From contig NC_063172.1 of the NCBI RefSeq assembly GCF_023159225.1, forward strand, positions 47,106,568 through 47,170,567: a stretch of DNA of 64,000 bases. Reading direction: 5' to 3'. This stretch comes from Perognathus longimembris pacificus (taxonomy: Eukaryota > Chordata > Mammalia > Rodentia > Heteromyidae). Under the pieces are notes generated by a model. That model was not told the DNA's origin and searched no databases. It saw only the letters and a list, made by a program, of their open reading frames with translations. Each line of letters starts with the position of its first letter. The stretch's first letter is position 1. Shown here one piece after another: positions 11,001 to 21,990 of this stretch. The translations under genes and the position numbers were made by a program.

Positions 11001-11854
11001 TTTGTGCCCTCAACTTGGTTGAAGTCCATAAACCTTTGAATTTCTATTTTAATTTCTTCAATGATCCACTGATGGTTCAGCAGTGTGTTCTTTAGTCTCC
11101 ATGAATTGTGGGATTTTCTGTGGTGGCTGAATGAGTAGAGCTCTAATTTTATTCCATTGTGGTCTGAAAGAATGCAGGGAATGATTTTGATACTTCTGAA
11201 TTTGTACAGATTTTCTTTGTGCCCTAAGATGTGATCTATTTTGGAGAATGTTCCGTGTGCTGCCGAAAAGAATGTGTATTCTGTCCTTGCTGGGTGGAAT
11301 ATTCTGTAGATGTCGATTAAGTCTAGTTGGTCTATGCAATTGTTTAGTTCTGTGGTTTCTTTGTTCAGTTTTTGGCGTGTTGATCTGTCCAGAGGTGATA
11401 GTGGAGTGTTAAAGTCCCCCACTATCATTGTGTTTGGGTCTATGAATGTTTTTAGAGCCAGTAGTGTTTGTTTGATGAAGTTGGGTGCTCCTGCATTTGG
11501 CGTGTAGATATTTAGGATGGTTATTTCTTCCTGTTGGAGAGATCCTTTTACTAGTATGTAGTAACCTTCTTTGTCTCTTCTTACCTTTTTTAATTTGAAG
11601 TCAATTTTGTCTGATACTAGGATTGCAACTCCAGCCTGCTTATGGGGGCCATTTGCTTGATAGATTTGTTTCCAGCCTTTCACTTTTAGAAGATGTTTAC
11701 TTTTGCTGGATAGATGTGTCTCTTGGAGGCAGCAGAAAGATGGATCTTGATTTTTGATCCAACTTATGAGCCTATGTCGTTTGATTGGAGAATTAAGTCC
11801 ATTAATGTTGACAGTTAGGATTGAGAGGTGATCGTTTGTTCCTTTCATTATCAC
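8006..11854 (-). CDS. L1 ORF2 protein (endonuclease / reverse transcriptase), intact
   Basis: A 1282-residue ORF2p, close to the usual mammalian length (~1275). It nicks target DNA and reverse-transcribes L1 RNA at the nick. The N-terminal APE-type endonuclease (residues ~1-240) keeps N16, E45 (CLQETHL), D147 in VGDFNT, D207/H208 in KIDH and the S230-D231-H232 triad. The reverse transcriptase (~500-775) keeps D602 in LDAEKAFD and the catalytic FADD at 702-705. The C-terminal CX3CX7HX4C motif is complete (C1137, C1141, H1149, C1154). There is no internal stop or frameshift. The reading frame opens MIMKG; M3 is an equally possible start, since ORF2 initiation in L1 is unconventional. ORF2 follows ORF1 after a 46-bp spacer, as in other L1s. 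Confidence 0.96.
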   Translation of the reverse strand: MIMKGTNDHLSILTVNINGLNSPIKRHRLISWIKNQDPSFCCLQETHLSSKSKHLLKVKGWKQIYQANGPHKQAGVAILVSDKIDFKLKKVRRDKEGYYILVKGSLQQEEITILNIYTPNAGAPNFIKQTLLALKTFIDPNTMIVGDFNTPLSPLDRSTRQKLNKETTELNNCIDQLDLIDIYRIFHPARTEYTFFSAAHGTFSKIDHILGHKENLYKFRSIKIIPCILSDHNGIKLELYSFSHHRKSHNSWRLKNTLLNHQWIIEEIKIEIQRFMDFNQVEGTKYQLLWDTAKAVLRGKFISLSTYINKLEKQQLSNLRKHLNFLEREQQAKPQVNRRKQIIKIKSELNQLETKKTIERINKTKSWFFEKINKIDRPLANLTKERRQHTQINKIRDETGSITTEITEIQKIIRDYFANLYANKFENLEEMDDFLENIDTPKLNYEDLNLLNRPISSIEIETAINDLPSKKSPGPDGFTAEFYKAFKTELTPIFLNLFNEIERERSLPDSFYEASITLIPKPGRDSSRKEDYRPISLMNIDAKILNKILANRLQQVIKKIIHHDQTGFIPGMQSWFNIRKSINVIHHINRSKVKNHMVLSLDAEKAFDKIQHPFMLKALEKLGFQGTFLNIIKAVYDKPTASITLNGEKLKPFPLKSGTRQGCPLSPLLFNIVLEFLARAIRQEENIKGIQIGKDEVKLSLFADDMILYLKNPIDSTPKLLELIQNFGKVAGYKINLQKSMAFLYANNPKTEAEIRKATPFAIAPKNIKYLGITLTKEVKDLFEENFKSLKNEIKSELRKWKNLPCSWIGRINIIKMAILPKAIYKFNAIPINIPTPFFNEIEEAIQKFIWNNKRPRIAKTLLSRKNSAGGITIPNFKLYYKAIVIKTAWYWHRNRPEDQWNRIEDPELNPQNYAYLIFDKGAKTIVWKKDSLFNKWCWQNWLNTCNKLKLDPYISPCTKINSKWIKDLEIKTGTLKTLKEGVGETLGLLGTGQNFLNKDPERLQIKERLDKWDCIKLQSFCTAKDIALKINRKPTDWEKIFTGHSTDKGLISKIYAELKKLPSSKTKLQRTNSPLIKWAKDLQRNFSDEEMRMANRHMKKCSTSLAIKEMQIKTTLRFHLTPVRMSYIKKTNNNNCWRGCGQKGTLLHCWWECKLVQPLWQAVWRFLRRLNIELPYDPAAPLLGIYPKAHKQNHSNATSTTMFIAAQFVIARSWNQPRCPSVDEWIRKMWYIYTMEFYASIRKNDIVPFVRKWKDLEIVILSEVSQIQRNMDSMASLIGNN

Positions 11855-11900
11855 TGTCTTGTTTAAAGCTGTGTCTTCCCATTTCTTGATCTAGTATTTA

Positions 11901-13022
11901 CTAATTAGGGTTCATTTCTCTGTCTGTGTTGGGATCTTGATTATTTTCCCTGTATAGTACATCTTTAAGGATTTTGTGTAAAGCTGGTTTGGTGGAGATA
12001 TATTGTTTCAGTTTTTCCTTATTGTGGAAGACTTTTATTTGACCTTCGGCTATGAAGGAGAGTTTGGCGGGGTACAGAATTCTTGGTTGGTAGTTATTTT
12101 TATTTAGAGTTTGGTATACTTCATTCCAGGCTCTCCTTGCTTTCATGGTCTCTGCTGAGAAGTCTGGGGTAATTCTGATTGCTTTTCCTTTATATGTGAT
12201 TGTTTTCTTTGCCCTAACAGCTTTGAGTATTTTTTCCTTGCACTCTGCTGAAGCTGTTTTGATCACAATGTGTCGATGGGAAGTCCTATTCTGGTCTGGT
12301 CGATTTGGGGTTCTAAATGCTTCTTGAATCTCTATAGGCCTTTCCTTCTGGATATTTGGGAAGTTCTCAGCTAATATTCTGTTAAATAGGTTGCCTATCC
12401 CATTAACCTCTTTCTCCAAGTTTTCCTCAATACCTATTATCCTTAAATTGGGCTTCCTGATTGTGTCTTGAATCTCCTGTAGCGATCTGTTTTGTTGCTT
12501 GGACTGGATTTGTATTGATTTTTGATCTTTCTCCATAGAATCTAAGGAATCTTCAGCTCCTGAGATTCGATCCTCTGCTTCAGTTAGTCGGGACTGTAGG
12601 CTAACTACTTGATTTCGAATCTCTTTTCCTTCTGACTGGTCTTTCCTGATGTTTTCCATGTCATTTCTTAGGTCCTGTATGGACTTCTTTACTTCATTAA
12701 CTTCATTACTTTGGTTTTGAGTGTTGTCTCTCAAATCTTTAAGTTGGGTAGCTATCTTTTCATTTGACTCTTGAAGCTCACTTATCTTTCTATTTGTGGA
12801 TGCCATGAAATTCTCCATTAATTTTTGCTTTGCCTCCTCACGCTCTAACATAATTGACTGAAGAGATTCAAACTTTTCATTTATCATGTTTATCAGTAAA
12901 CTTTGTAGAGCATTTTGGGGGTTTTCTTCTATGTTTTTGATTGACTGCTCTGTTTCCTGCTTGTTTTGGGTGGGGGATAAGGCTTCATTATTTGCCATCT
13001 TTCTTGTGTTTCTTCTGCCCAT
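11901..13022 (-). CDS. L1 ORF1 protein (RNA-binding chaperone), intact
   Basis: A 373-residue ORF1p that trimerises, binds L1 RNA in cis and acts as a nucleic-acid chaperone. I chose the start at 13022 because MGRRNTRK resembles the conserved MGKK-type N-terminus of mammalian ORF1p; the frame is open a further 13 codons upstream, and a second in-frame Met lies at 12998. Residues ~40-185 form a heptad-rich, charged coiled coil with RISGAEDSLD. The RRM starts near 190 (KPNLRIIGIEE) and contains EAFRTPNRPDQ and the HIVIKT strand. The C-terminal domain has ITPDFSAETMKARRAW and YPAKLSF. No stop or frameshift is present. The coiled coil differs strongly from that of L1-B. Confidence 0.95.
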   Translation of the reverse strand: MGRRNTRKMANNEALSPTQNKQETEQSIKNIEENPQNALQSLLINMINEKFESLQSIMLEREEAKQKLMENFMASTNRKISELQESNEKIATQLKDLRDNTQNQSNEVNEVKKSIQDLRNDMENIRKDQSEGKEIRNQVVSLQSRLTEAEDRISGAEDSLDSMEKDQKSIQIQSKQQNRSLQEIQDTIRKPNLRIIGIEENLEKEVNGIGNLFNRILAENFPNIQKERPIEIQEAFRTPNRPDQNRTSHRHIVIKTASAECKEKILKAVRAKKTITYKGKAIRITPDFSAETMKARRAWNEVYQTLNKNNYQPRILYPAKLSFIAEGQIKVFHNKEKLKQYISTKPALHKILKDVLYRENNQDPNTDREMNPN

Positions 13023-15000
13023 TTGAATTGGGAATGCCAGTCTACCAGCACCTGTGAGCACTGTTTAAGACCCAAAGCAGCCCTTACCAAGCACTGTTGT
13101 GTAAATCTTACAATTTCACAATTATAAACAGATAACTTGTATACCTGTCTATAAAGTTAGATTTGGTGTTCCTAAAGAATACAATTTCAATATAACATCT
13201 GATCCTGGGCCCTGTATTCAGTAGTTACTTATTTACTGTTACAACCTTATACGCAATTCTTGTTTTTATATTAAGTTCTTTTAGGACTGGCTTTCTCTAT
13301 GAACCCCTTCGATTCACTTGTATTAAGCTAGTATCCTCTATCCAATAACCAGGAGTCAATGGAACCTGGAGGTCCAGGCAGTAAGACCGGAGGGTAAGTT
13401 GGAGGTAGTAAAGAGAATAGAGTAAAGTGTATTGGGGGTGGTGGTGGTGATTTTGGTTTAGTTTCAGTGACGTGGAAATGTGGAGAAGATTAGAATCAGT
13501 AGAAAGAACATTCATAAAATGACAGACACTGGAGAGTTAGCAGAAAAGGGTGTAGGTGTTATTTATAGGAAAGTAATTTTTATAGGAAGAGGATGCAACG
13601 AGAGAAATGAAGTAAAAATACTGGAAGACAGATACACAAAACAGAGAAAAATTATTTAACAAGGAAGTATAAGTAAATAAAAAGGAAAATAACAGAAAAG
13701 GAACAAACCTAGCAAATAAACAAACACACAAAAAAAACTTGATAAAATAAACCAGTAAAAATGGAAAACCAACAAACAAAAACAAAACAAAAAAAAAAAA
13801 ACAGCCAATGATGTTTCAGGTGTGAAAAAATTAAAAAGAAAATTTAAAAGAAAAGTTAAAAAAAATGTTTGAAAAGAAAAAGAAACCAGTCTCTCGTTTC
13901 CCTGCAATGGACTGCAGTCTATTTTCCTGATTGGCTGGTTTGACTTGATTTCAGTTGGCAAGGGGTGGTTCTGTTCTGACTTTCTCCCCTGTTGGTGCAA
14001 TCGTGGGTCTCTGAGGTTCGCACAGCTTGCAGGCAGGCCTTGGGCGTCCTCTGTCGATGGGGACGTGGGCAGTCACAGGAACTGTGGCTCCTCTGTCTGC
14101 TGTGGGGCCGCTGCCTTTGATGCCTGGACTTGACTAGACTGTGAACTCAGCAGAGCGTGGCGCCTCTAGCCTGTTTTGCTCCACTAAGAGTTGCTTGCCT
14201 GAGGGAGGCGGCCTCCTTGGCATAGGTAGCTATGGAAAGCAGCTCCGTTTTGGGCTGGGAATTAGTTTCCTCTGTGACGGGACCGTTTAGCTGTCCCCGG
14301 AACTGTTTGTTCCTCCGTCTGTTGTTTCCGCGCCCCTGGTAGCAGCTCGCAGCTTTTGCTTTAAGTTTAGAAGTTCCGGCGGGCAGGGCGGGGCTTCTCT
14401 GGCTAGGCCCCGGACTCGCCACCCACCAGGGCAGGGAGCGTTCTTCTGGGCGGAGCTGGTTCTCACTGATTCCGCCCCTCCTGCCCTTTTCAAAGATGGC
14501 TTTTTTGACCTCGCTTTCCCCAGGCCCGCTTCAGTTCCAGTCTGGTCTGACCCTATGCCAGTGGCAAAGATGGCGCTTTGCTCTGGCGGTGGGGACAGGG
14601 ATGCCTTCCAGAAGCTGGACTGTGGGCAAAAGCGAGAATAATTTTTTTTTTTTTTTTTTTTTTTTGCGGGGTACTCACGCTGTCTCTGCGATGTCAGGTC
14701 CTCCGTGCTCGGCTGCCGTCTGGAGTATTTCTCGCTTTAGCTGTGGGGAGTGCTGGGGGCTGTGCCCGGCACTGTGACGGAGCGGGCGCTGGCGCCGCGG
14801 CGGGACGCCGCCCGGAGCTCAAAACTGTGTTTTCAGACCAGCAAAGTCAATTTTTCCTTCCTGTAGAGAATCCCTGTACTGTTAGAACTTACTTTGGCTG
14901 TCTTTCTCGGAGAAACAGTTTCTATGTGGTGAGAAAACTACGATAACGGAGGGAGCTCTGCAGGGCACAGCCGCTCCTCCGCCGTCTTCCCCCGGAAGTC
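13023..15000 (-). promoter_or_regulatory. L1-A 5' UTR / internal promoter region
   Basis: This is 1.98 kb of non-coding sequence between the TSD and ORF1. The distal third (about 13940-15000) is GC-rich with CpG and GC-box-like stretches; the ORF1-proximal part (about 13060-13900) is AT-rich. On the L1 sense strand AAGACGGC occurs at +13 to +20 (complement of 14981-14988), where YY1 binds in human L1. On the antisense strand CAAAGATGGC occurs twice (14491-14500 and 14565-14574). A sense A24 tract lies at 14642-14665. L1 5' UTRs drive Pol II transcription from inside the element; I infer the same here. It has no obvious similarity to the L1-B 5' UTR. Confidence 0.8.
14642..14665 (-). repeat. 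A24 homopolymer inside the L1-A 5' UTR
   Basis: Twenty-four uninterrupted T on the plus strand (A in L1 sense), about 335 nt inside the 5' end. A pure A-run inside an L1 promoter region is unexpected and may mark the end of an older retroposed module. Confidence 0.9.
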
Positions 15001-15014
15001 CCCTTTTTCTTTTA
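15001..15014 (+). repeat. Right TSD of L1-A
   Basis: Exact copy of 7426-7439. Confidence 0.9.
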
Positions 15015-16034
15015 GTACTAACGACTGTCTTATTGTGCAAATAGGTTAAGATTTACTCAGACCAGTTGACAGACACACTGTTTTAATTTTTTGTCTAACT
15101 TAATGCCCTCATGAAATACATACATATATGTATATTCATCTATCTATAGAGTGTATGTATATATTTATATATTATATGTGTATTTATATATGCTGTATAT
15201 AAATAAAATATATGTCTATATTATCTACATGCATATGTAATTTATATAGTATATATATTGTGTGTGTTGTTTTTTCAGATGTGGTTTAATTCTTTTCCCT
15301 GGTGGGCTTTAACTACTATTATACCTATGTCTCTTAACAGCGGAGATTGCTTCTACTACATCCAGTTCAGGACAAATGTTCATATGAACATAGGTGCATG
15401 TAACTGTTTGAGAAACTGCCAAATGATTTTCCAAAATGACTGTAGGATTTTGATAATCCACCCGTGATATGTGAAATTCTTTGTTCCCAACTTTACTGCT
15501 AATTTTTTTGGCTTTAACCTGTCTGCTATATGCCATCTTGTTTCCTATTAGATTTCATTTGTGCTTCCCTAACAGCTAAAGATGTTAAATATCTCTTTTA
15601 GGTATTTATTTCTTACTTGTATACATTCTATTTAAACTGCTCATAGATTTTTTTTTCCTATTTTATCAGTCTTTTTAAGTTTTACTACTGAGTCCTGATT
15701 ATGTTTTCAGTATTCTGGACATGTGTTTAAAAAAGACATATATAGTCCTGGATTTTTGCCAATCATTTCCTTAAATCTATGCTCTGTCTTTCTACTTTCT
15801 AAACTGTGACTTTATTGAATGAAAGCACAATACTGATAAGTCTAGCTTTTTTTCTAGTTTATAATTTCATCATCCTACTTGAAGAATTATTTTATATATT
15901 TTCTTCCAGCATGATTTTTAACTCTTGTCTTTAGATATGTAAACCACGTTGGATTAAATTTCAAGTAAAATATAAAGTTAGGGGAGGTTTGCTTTTTTTT
16001 TTTTAACGGAATAGTAATACAACTCATGTTAAAA
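15015..16034. other. No gene recognised; AT-rich DNA with a TA/TATG tract
   Basis: Alternating TA-rich simple sequence occupies about 15118-15262. The rest is AT-rich and unique. No coding region is supported. Confidence 0.55.
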
Positions 16035-16210
16035 GCTCATGCCTCTCAACCTGAGTTTGCAGGAAGCATTGTAGGACAGCCTAGTCTTATCTGAAAAATA
16101 ATGAGAACAAAAGGAACTGACGCAAGCATCTGTCTAACAAGTGAGAAGTACCAAGTTCAAACCCCAGTATCACCAAAATAGATCCCAAACAACAACAACA
16201 GCAAACCTCT
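16035..16210 (+). mobile_element. Old, decayed SINE (probable composite/ID relative)
   Basis: GCTCATGCCTCTCAACCTGAG is followed by a right part with AAGCATCTGTCTAACAAGTG and GTTCAAACCCCAGTA, then an AAC-rich tail. The order fits a 7SL/B1-like plus tRNA-like SINE, but divergence is high. Confidence 0.5.
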
Positions 16211-16283
16211 AGTGAGGTAATGAAAGAAAGTGAAAATGTAAAGAAATTATTAGGTACAGCAATTAAAAAAATCAATACTCAGA

Positions 16284-16545
16284 TTGGTGCCTATGGCTCA
16301 TTCACACCTGTAATGCTAGTTATTAGGAGAATGAGATCTAAAGATGGAGTTTGAAACCCAGCCATGGTAGGAAAGTCCACGAAACGTTTATCTCCAACTA
16401 GTTAACCCCCCTCCTGAAGAAAAAAGTCCCTGGAAGTAGAACTTGGCTCAAGTGGTAGAGTGCTAGCCTTGAGAGCAAAAGTTCAGGGACATAGCCAAGG
16501 ACCCGAGATCAAGACTCAATACTAGTTTCAATAAAAAAGAAAGAA
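16284..16545 (+). mobile_element. Composite SINE (7SL/B1-like plus ID-like)
   Basis: CCTATGGCTCATTCACACCT and TAATGCTAGTTATTAGGAG give the B1-like half, then GGAAAGTCCACGAAACG and TTATCTCCAACTAGTTAA. The ID-like half has CTTGGCTCAAGTGGTAGAGT and GCTAGCCTTGAGAGCAAAAG. It ends in a GAAA-containing tail. Confidence 0.8.
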
Positions 16546-19500
16546 AGAAAAATCTCTTGCCTCATAATTTAGATGTTATTAGCGGAAACTCTGTGGCAGC
16601 TTGAAGAATATACTTAATTAATTCAGTTTTATACTTTGCTTTATTAAATTAGTATATAAATTATTGCTAAAATTTCATCATCATATCTGTGAGAAGTGTC
16701 AATTAATCATGCATGCTTCATTCTCTGTATCCAGACACTCCTCAACCACTCTGTGCTTCATTTTCCACCTGAGGAAATTCAGTAGAGTTGTATAACACTT
16801 AATAATACTAGTATTGCAATCAAATATATTCATAATATTTACCTAATATTTAGAAAGGCTCATAAATTTGGGCCCTAAAATTTTCAGATAATCTGTTTTT
16901 ACTTTTCAAAATTGATTCTATTTATTTGAAAGCTGTTATTCCTTCAAACATTAGCTTCAATCAATTTTTAAAACAAAATTATCTAACTTCATGCATTTCA
17001 TTCTTTAGGTAACTATCCTGAATGTGCTTGCTCAAAAATTTGAACAGAAGCCCCATATAGGGATTAGGAAAGAAAATATTTAGCAACTGAAAATACTTAC
17101 TAGCCAACTTGTCTTCTTTATAAGGATATTCTAAATGTTAAGCACTATAGGATTGGGTTCTAGAACTATTCTACTTTCACTGGTAGAGAAAAATCCCAAG
17201 TCATGGATTAGGGAAGCTTATAGGTTATTAGGAAAGCCCTCCTTAGGAAAATCAAAGCTATTAGGCTGCTGCTGAGAAAGTTGAGCTTCGTTCAAAGAGG
17301 CTCTTAATTATCTTTTCTGTTGCTGAAGCTGCAGTTAGAATATAGAAAAAGTCTTCTTCCCTTTAATGAAATCCCCAATGCTGTGGCATTTATTGAGGAA
17401 ATATTTTAAGTAAAACTATTATTCAGAAGATATTTTATTCTTTCCTTATACCACTGCCCCTGCCTCCATCCTATTAGTTTCCTAGTGGGAGGTTAAAAGA
17501 AATCTACAAGGATATATTGTATTCTCAGTCTGGTCGTTTTCCTTACTTAATGTTGTACTTCACTGGCACAAAAATAAATACATTCAGCCCCTAGTGGGTG
17601 CTGATTAGGAAAACTCTCAAGCAGGTTACAAGTTGATTAGCTCTATTGTGATTCTAGCTGTTTCCTTAGCCTTTAACTTCATAATTAATATGAACAAAAT
17701 TAAAGTTCATGAGTATTCATATCTTTTTCAGTGTGCATTAATAGGATATTAAAATGAACAAGGAGCAGTGTTAAGGATTGGAATATAAAGACAATCCAGA
17801 CTTGGATCCTGGCCACAGAATCAACTGTTAGAAGAAGGAAGATAAATGCATACTTACACAACCTGAAAATCTTCCTAGTTCAAACACTAGTACAGGCATG
17901 TACTGTTTCTTGTTTCTTTGAACTCATCTATATTTGCTACCTTTTAAAGCACCATGTGACTTGGGTACTACACAAGCCTTGCTGCTGAGTGACTTTAATG
18001 TCTTTACAACACAACTCCTCAGGAAGTTTATTTTTATTTCTTGAAACAGTACATTTTTCTTTGGAAAACAAGACTTTGGAGAGTTCTCTCCCAGTAAGTT
18101 GTATCAGCCTAACATACTTATTCCTAGAGGAATAGTCCATGCAGCATTACCTACAAGGAATGGAAATTTAAAAAAAAAATAGACCCTCTATGATGAAAAT
18201 TAAGCCATTTTCACAAAAACAAATTTCCTTAAACATCAAGGCAAATATGCTTGAACACATCAGTGATAAAAATTTGGTTTACTAAGGAACCTGGCTTAAT
18301 AACTAAACACTGGAGACCACAAATAATCAGCGTACATGCCAGCTTACAACAAACATTATCTCCACCTGTTCAACATAAGCCAAGGTGAGACCAGAAAAAT
18401 CATTGCTAACCTCAGTTTTGCCTATTGCGCCACAGTGTCACTTAAAATAGAAAGGACTCTTATTTTCCCTGTTAAGTAGTTATGCCATACAGACTTTTTA
18501 AAAACATTAATAAAAATGAATAAAATACAGGAAAATATATTATCAGAGAGAATGAAGTTACGGTGCTGGATGTGTTTACAAATTGATGTCTGGGAGCTTG
18601 GTCTATTTTCTAGTCTACTTCTATGAGTGAGGTGGAGAGAACTGGCTAGTAAAGCAGGCTTGGGAGGACAGAAGGCTTCTTGGAAGGAAATGTGTGGACC
18701 TGTGTATGAATGCAAATACAATTTGATATCATTGATATCATTGGACCTTAAACATTTGAGAAATTGTGGGAAAAATGATAGAATAAATACCATCTGGTTG
18801 GGATACTGCTAGATAAGAAGCAGCTCTTTCATTTCATCTAGCTATTACAGGAGTACTGGGTACTGAGCAAACAAATAAAGTCTAAAAGAAAGCAAAACAG
18901 GATACCAGCTCAAAATAAACACTAATTGCTTGGTGTTCTTATGAATTTTTCTGGCTCTGTGTGAGGTTGGATGATTATAATCCCTATAAATTGGAATATC
19001 CATACTGAACTTTGATATCTCATCATTTTTACTTTACATAAAGAAAAAAATGAATTAGTGAAGATAACATAAGCTAAAAATGTATAATTATATGTGAATA
19101 AACTATAAATATAAATATGAATTTAGTGTCTCTTACATATTCTTGCTCCATAAATGATACTCTCTGCCCAGGTAAATTAAAAAACAAGAAGCATCTTCTC
19201 TGAGATAGTCTAGATTTCTCTCTTGCTTTTGTATTTTTTTCATCAAATTTGCTTGAGACTTTAATTGGCCCATGTCATGATTCCACATGAGTCTTGGGGA
19301 CTCTTAGGATATTCTCTAAAGCTTCATATGCAGTCTCTGGGTTCCTTCTTAGTATTGGGATTTCTAAGATTTCCCCCCTGTCCTCGACTATTATGTATTA
19401 CAAAAAATTCTGTTGGACTACTACTTATTACCAAAAACTCTGCTTGAAATTCACCCCAGATTTTCAGCTCAAACACTCTTTATCTGTTAACCATTGTCTC

Positions 19501-19620
19501 TCTGGTCTGTCCTTAATGTGAAAACAAGTGTGCTAAACTCTACTATTATTTTTTAGAAGAGTAACTTTTCAATTGAGATCTAGGAGCTTAAAACTGATTT
19601 CCCACGAGATGATTAACCTG
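16546..19620. other. No gene recognised; unique DNA
   Basis: About 3 kb of AT-rich sequence without a repeat family or exon that I recognise. Open frames such as those near 17937-18140 and 18422-18793 are short, lack recognisable motifs and are probably chance. Confidence 0.5.
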
Positions 19621-19629
19621 TCAATCAAG

Positions 19630-19775
19630 AAGCATTTGTACTCTGCCTATGGATTTCCAAACATTACACTAAGCACAGGGAGTAATGTGATGAAAGAAAC
19701 CAAATCCCTGCTTTCAGGAGCACATAGTCAAGGGGGCAGGAACACAGAGAAAGCATACTTTTATACAGTATAATC
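19630..19775 (+). repeat. Ancient mammalian interspersed repeat, first module
   Basis: The text resembles a widespread mammalian module with the sense 'last to 15 bases: AAACATTACACTAAGCACA, then GAAAGAAACCAAATCCCTGC and AGGAGCACATAGTCAAGG'. I recognise the pattern from other mammalian genomes but cannot name the family with certainty. It probably pairs with the module at 21270-21990. Confidence 0.45.
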
Positions 19776-20941
19776 CAACATCCTCTTTAGTTTTAGCAGC
19801 TCAGCAACTTTATTGTCTGATAAAGTAGCTCAATATCCTGTGGGATGATAAACATAGACATGGTATTTAATTCAAGACATTGTATCATGTATTCTACCCA
19901 TCCATATTACATCACATGGCATGAGTACATTCAATCACATTTACTGAGTTTCTTGAGCAACATTAACTCTTCACAGTGGACATTATTAGTTTAACAACCA
20001 TAGACAGTCACATAACTATCCTTGTCATCAAGAATTAGACATTTCTTATCATCTCAGAAAATTTTCTTTTGCTTCCTCCTTGCCAAATCTTTTCTTATAC
20101 TTCTGGCATTTTTAACTAATCTACTTATTCTCATACACTCTAGAAATTCTCATATAAATGAAATCACCTAGGACCTAGCCATTATTGTCTGACTCTATTA
20201 ATTTAGTATGCTTTTGAATTTCATTCATGACATTGAGTGCAATACAGGATTTTTTTATTGTTATGTGTGAAGCTTCCAAATTATACTATGCAGTAATATG
20301 GGTTGCTTACAAGTTTAGATGATCAAAGTTACCCTTTATTTCCGTTCCATCACTGCAGAGGGGGAGATGGTACAAAGGTGAGTAGAAATAATAATAGTAC
20401 ATAGCTTTTCTTTTGTTCTCAATCATGGACATAGCTATTCAGTATTTTACTTTAAGTATAATGTGATAGATGGGTATTTTTAAAGTGAATTTGTAGTTTT
20501 TCCTAACATTGGGTGATACTACTCAGCTTTTGCAACTTTTAGCATGCTATAGCATGCTAGCTACAGTGGACTCCTAATACTTAAGAGCTCTCTTAAGAGT
20601 CTGTTAAAAGAATGCTTGGGCATGCTCATTTTCTGTGGCACTTTCAGTTGATGGGGAGCATGACCTATCTCAAGTCGATCTCCCATCAGCTTGCTCTGAG
20701 GGTTGCCATCCCCATCTCTGACACCAGAGACATTAACTGAAACTGAAATTAAGAATAGATGAAACTGGCAGAATTATGAAGAGTAAACATGGAGCGGTAA
20801 GGAGAAGCCCAAGTTTTTGTTATCTTTAAAGCAGTACTTTGTTGAGAAGAGAATTTTTACTCACACATTAAATCTAAGTTTATTAAACTTCATCTGGGTC
20901 CAAGAAGAATACTAACACTGAAAATATTGAAATACTAACCT
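19776..20941. other. No gene recognised; unique DNA
   Basis: No family recognised. A small palindromic stretch, TAGCATGCTATAGCATGCTA, lies at about 20542-20561 but has no obvious role. Confidence 0.5.
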
Positions 20942-21142
20942 GGGTGTTGCCCATGATCTTCTTTTGCTTAAGGCTCACACTCTATCATTTGAGCCACAGC
21001 TCCACTTCCAGCTTTTTTTAGTAGTTTATCAGAGAGAAGAGTCTCACAGACTTGCCTACTCATGCTGGCTTTGAACTTCAGTCCTCTGATGTCAGTTTCC
21101 TAAGGAGCAGGATTACAGGCATGAGACACTGTCACTCAGTCC
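20942..21142 (-). mobile_element. Composite SINE, minus strand, diverged
   Basis: The order is inverted. The ID-like half comes first (complement of CACTCTATCATTTGAGCCAC), then the complement of the B1-like half (GGATTACAGGCATGAGACAC). TTTATCAGAGAGAAGAGTCT and TCCTCTGATGTCAG link them. The related minus copy at 62815-63055 has the same plan. Confidence 0.75.
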
Positions 21143-21269
21143 TGGAGTTTATATTCTTAAGAGAAAAAAGGTAACTAAGCAACTTACTAAATGGCCATGA
21201 CTTTTGATATACATTAGTATACAAAAAAGAAATATTGATACAAAGTGGCTAGGCATGGGGATGGGGTGT

Positions 21270-21990
21270 TGGGGGGATTTGTAAGGCCTCTCTGAGTAGA
21301 TGACATTTGGGTTGAGACAAGTTAAAGGAAGGATCAAGCTCTATGAGGAAATGGTGGCAGCTTGTGCCAGCAGAGGAGACAAAGTAAAAGAGCCTTAAGG
21401 CTGGTAGTTGCTTGATAAATTAATAGATTAGATCCAAGGCCAGTGCTACTGTAGCATAATGAGAGAGGTGGAGCATAGCAGATGATGGGGTCAGACAGGC
21501 AGCAGCAGAAAGTTCATATAGGGCCTTAAAGGTTATGGTATGTCATTAGATTTATTCTAAGTGCAGCAGAAAGCCTTTTGGAGGTTTTTAAGGCAGGGGA
21601 ATGACATGTTCTGATTAATGGATTTAAGAGATCATTCTCTTTACTGTGCAGAAACTGAATTCTAAGGAGAAAGAATAGAAGCTGGAAGACCAATTAAGAG
21701 GCTATTACAGTGGTTCAAGTGAGAAATAACAATGACCTAGACTAGCATTAAAGATAGACAGAAGTGGGTAGATATGTAATATATTTTGAAGTCAGAGTTG
21801 AGGTGACAGATAAACATCTTCACAGAAACATGAGAAGGAAATGTGTAGAGAGAAGGAGAGAAACAGAGGTTATCTCTAAGGTTGCAGGCAGGTGGGATAA
21901 GGCAAGGAAAGAGAAATGACCATTTAGATATGTCACTGGTGATATTTTTGCCTGTTACACATATACCAGTAGAATCTGAAACAAAAATTA
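21270..21990 (+). repeat. Ancient mammalian interspersed repeat, second module
   Basis: Recognisable conserved blocks include AAGGCCTCTCTGAGTAGATG, TATAGGGCCTTAAAGGTTAT, TTTATTCTAAGTGCAGCAGA, GGCAGGGGAATGACATGTTC and GAGGCTATTACAGTGGTTCA. These belong to a dispersed non-coding mammalian repeat. The class is unresolved by eye. It is collinear with the module at 19630-19775, so the two may be one old copy split by later DNA, including a SINE. Confidence 0.5.

Larger units (their letters stand above)
7440..15000 (-). mobile_element. L1-A: full-length LINE-1 with both ORFs intact
   Basis: A 7.56-kb non-LTR retrotransposon on the minus strand. Order in sense: 5' UTR (15000-13023), ORF1 (13022-11901), 46-bp spacer, ORF2 (11854-8006), 3' UTR with a G-rich polypurine tract, an AATAAA signal (7508-7513 on the complement) and an A-rich tail (7440-7499) built of AAAAT-like units. 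Perfect 14-bp TSDs flank it. The first 20 sense bases end with AAGACGGC at +13 to +20, matching the position of the YY1 site in human L1. Intact ORFs, intact catalytic motifs and a perfect TSD make it the best candidate for an active element in the window. Activity itself is inference. Confidence 0.95.

Noticed and set aside
8204..11507. Several plus-strand open frames of 60-180 codons opposite L1-A ORF2
   Set aside because: They are antisense shadows of an intact ORF2; none has its own motif.
14496..14946. Plus-strand open frames of 93 and 122 codons
   Set aside because: They read through the T24 run (as a poly-Phe stretch) in the L1-A 5' UTR and have no recognisable domain.
18422..18812. 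Possible exon on either strand
   Set aside because: Open frames overlap on both strands with no motif and no splice-site context that I could support.
20542..20561. Palindromic AGCATGCTATAGCATGCT-like stretch as a regulatory site
   Set aside because: Isolated, with no nearby gene or repeated occurrence; chance is adequate.
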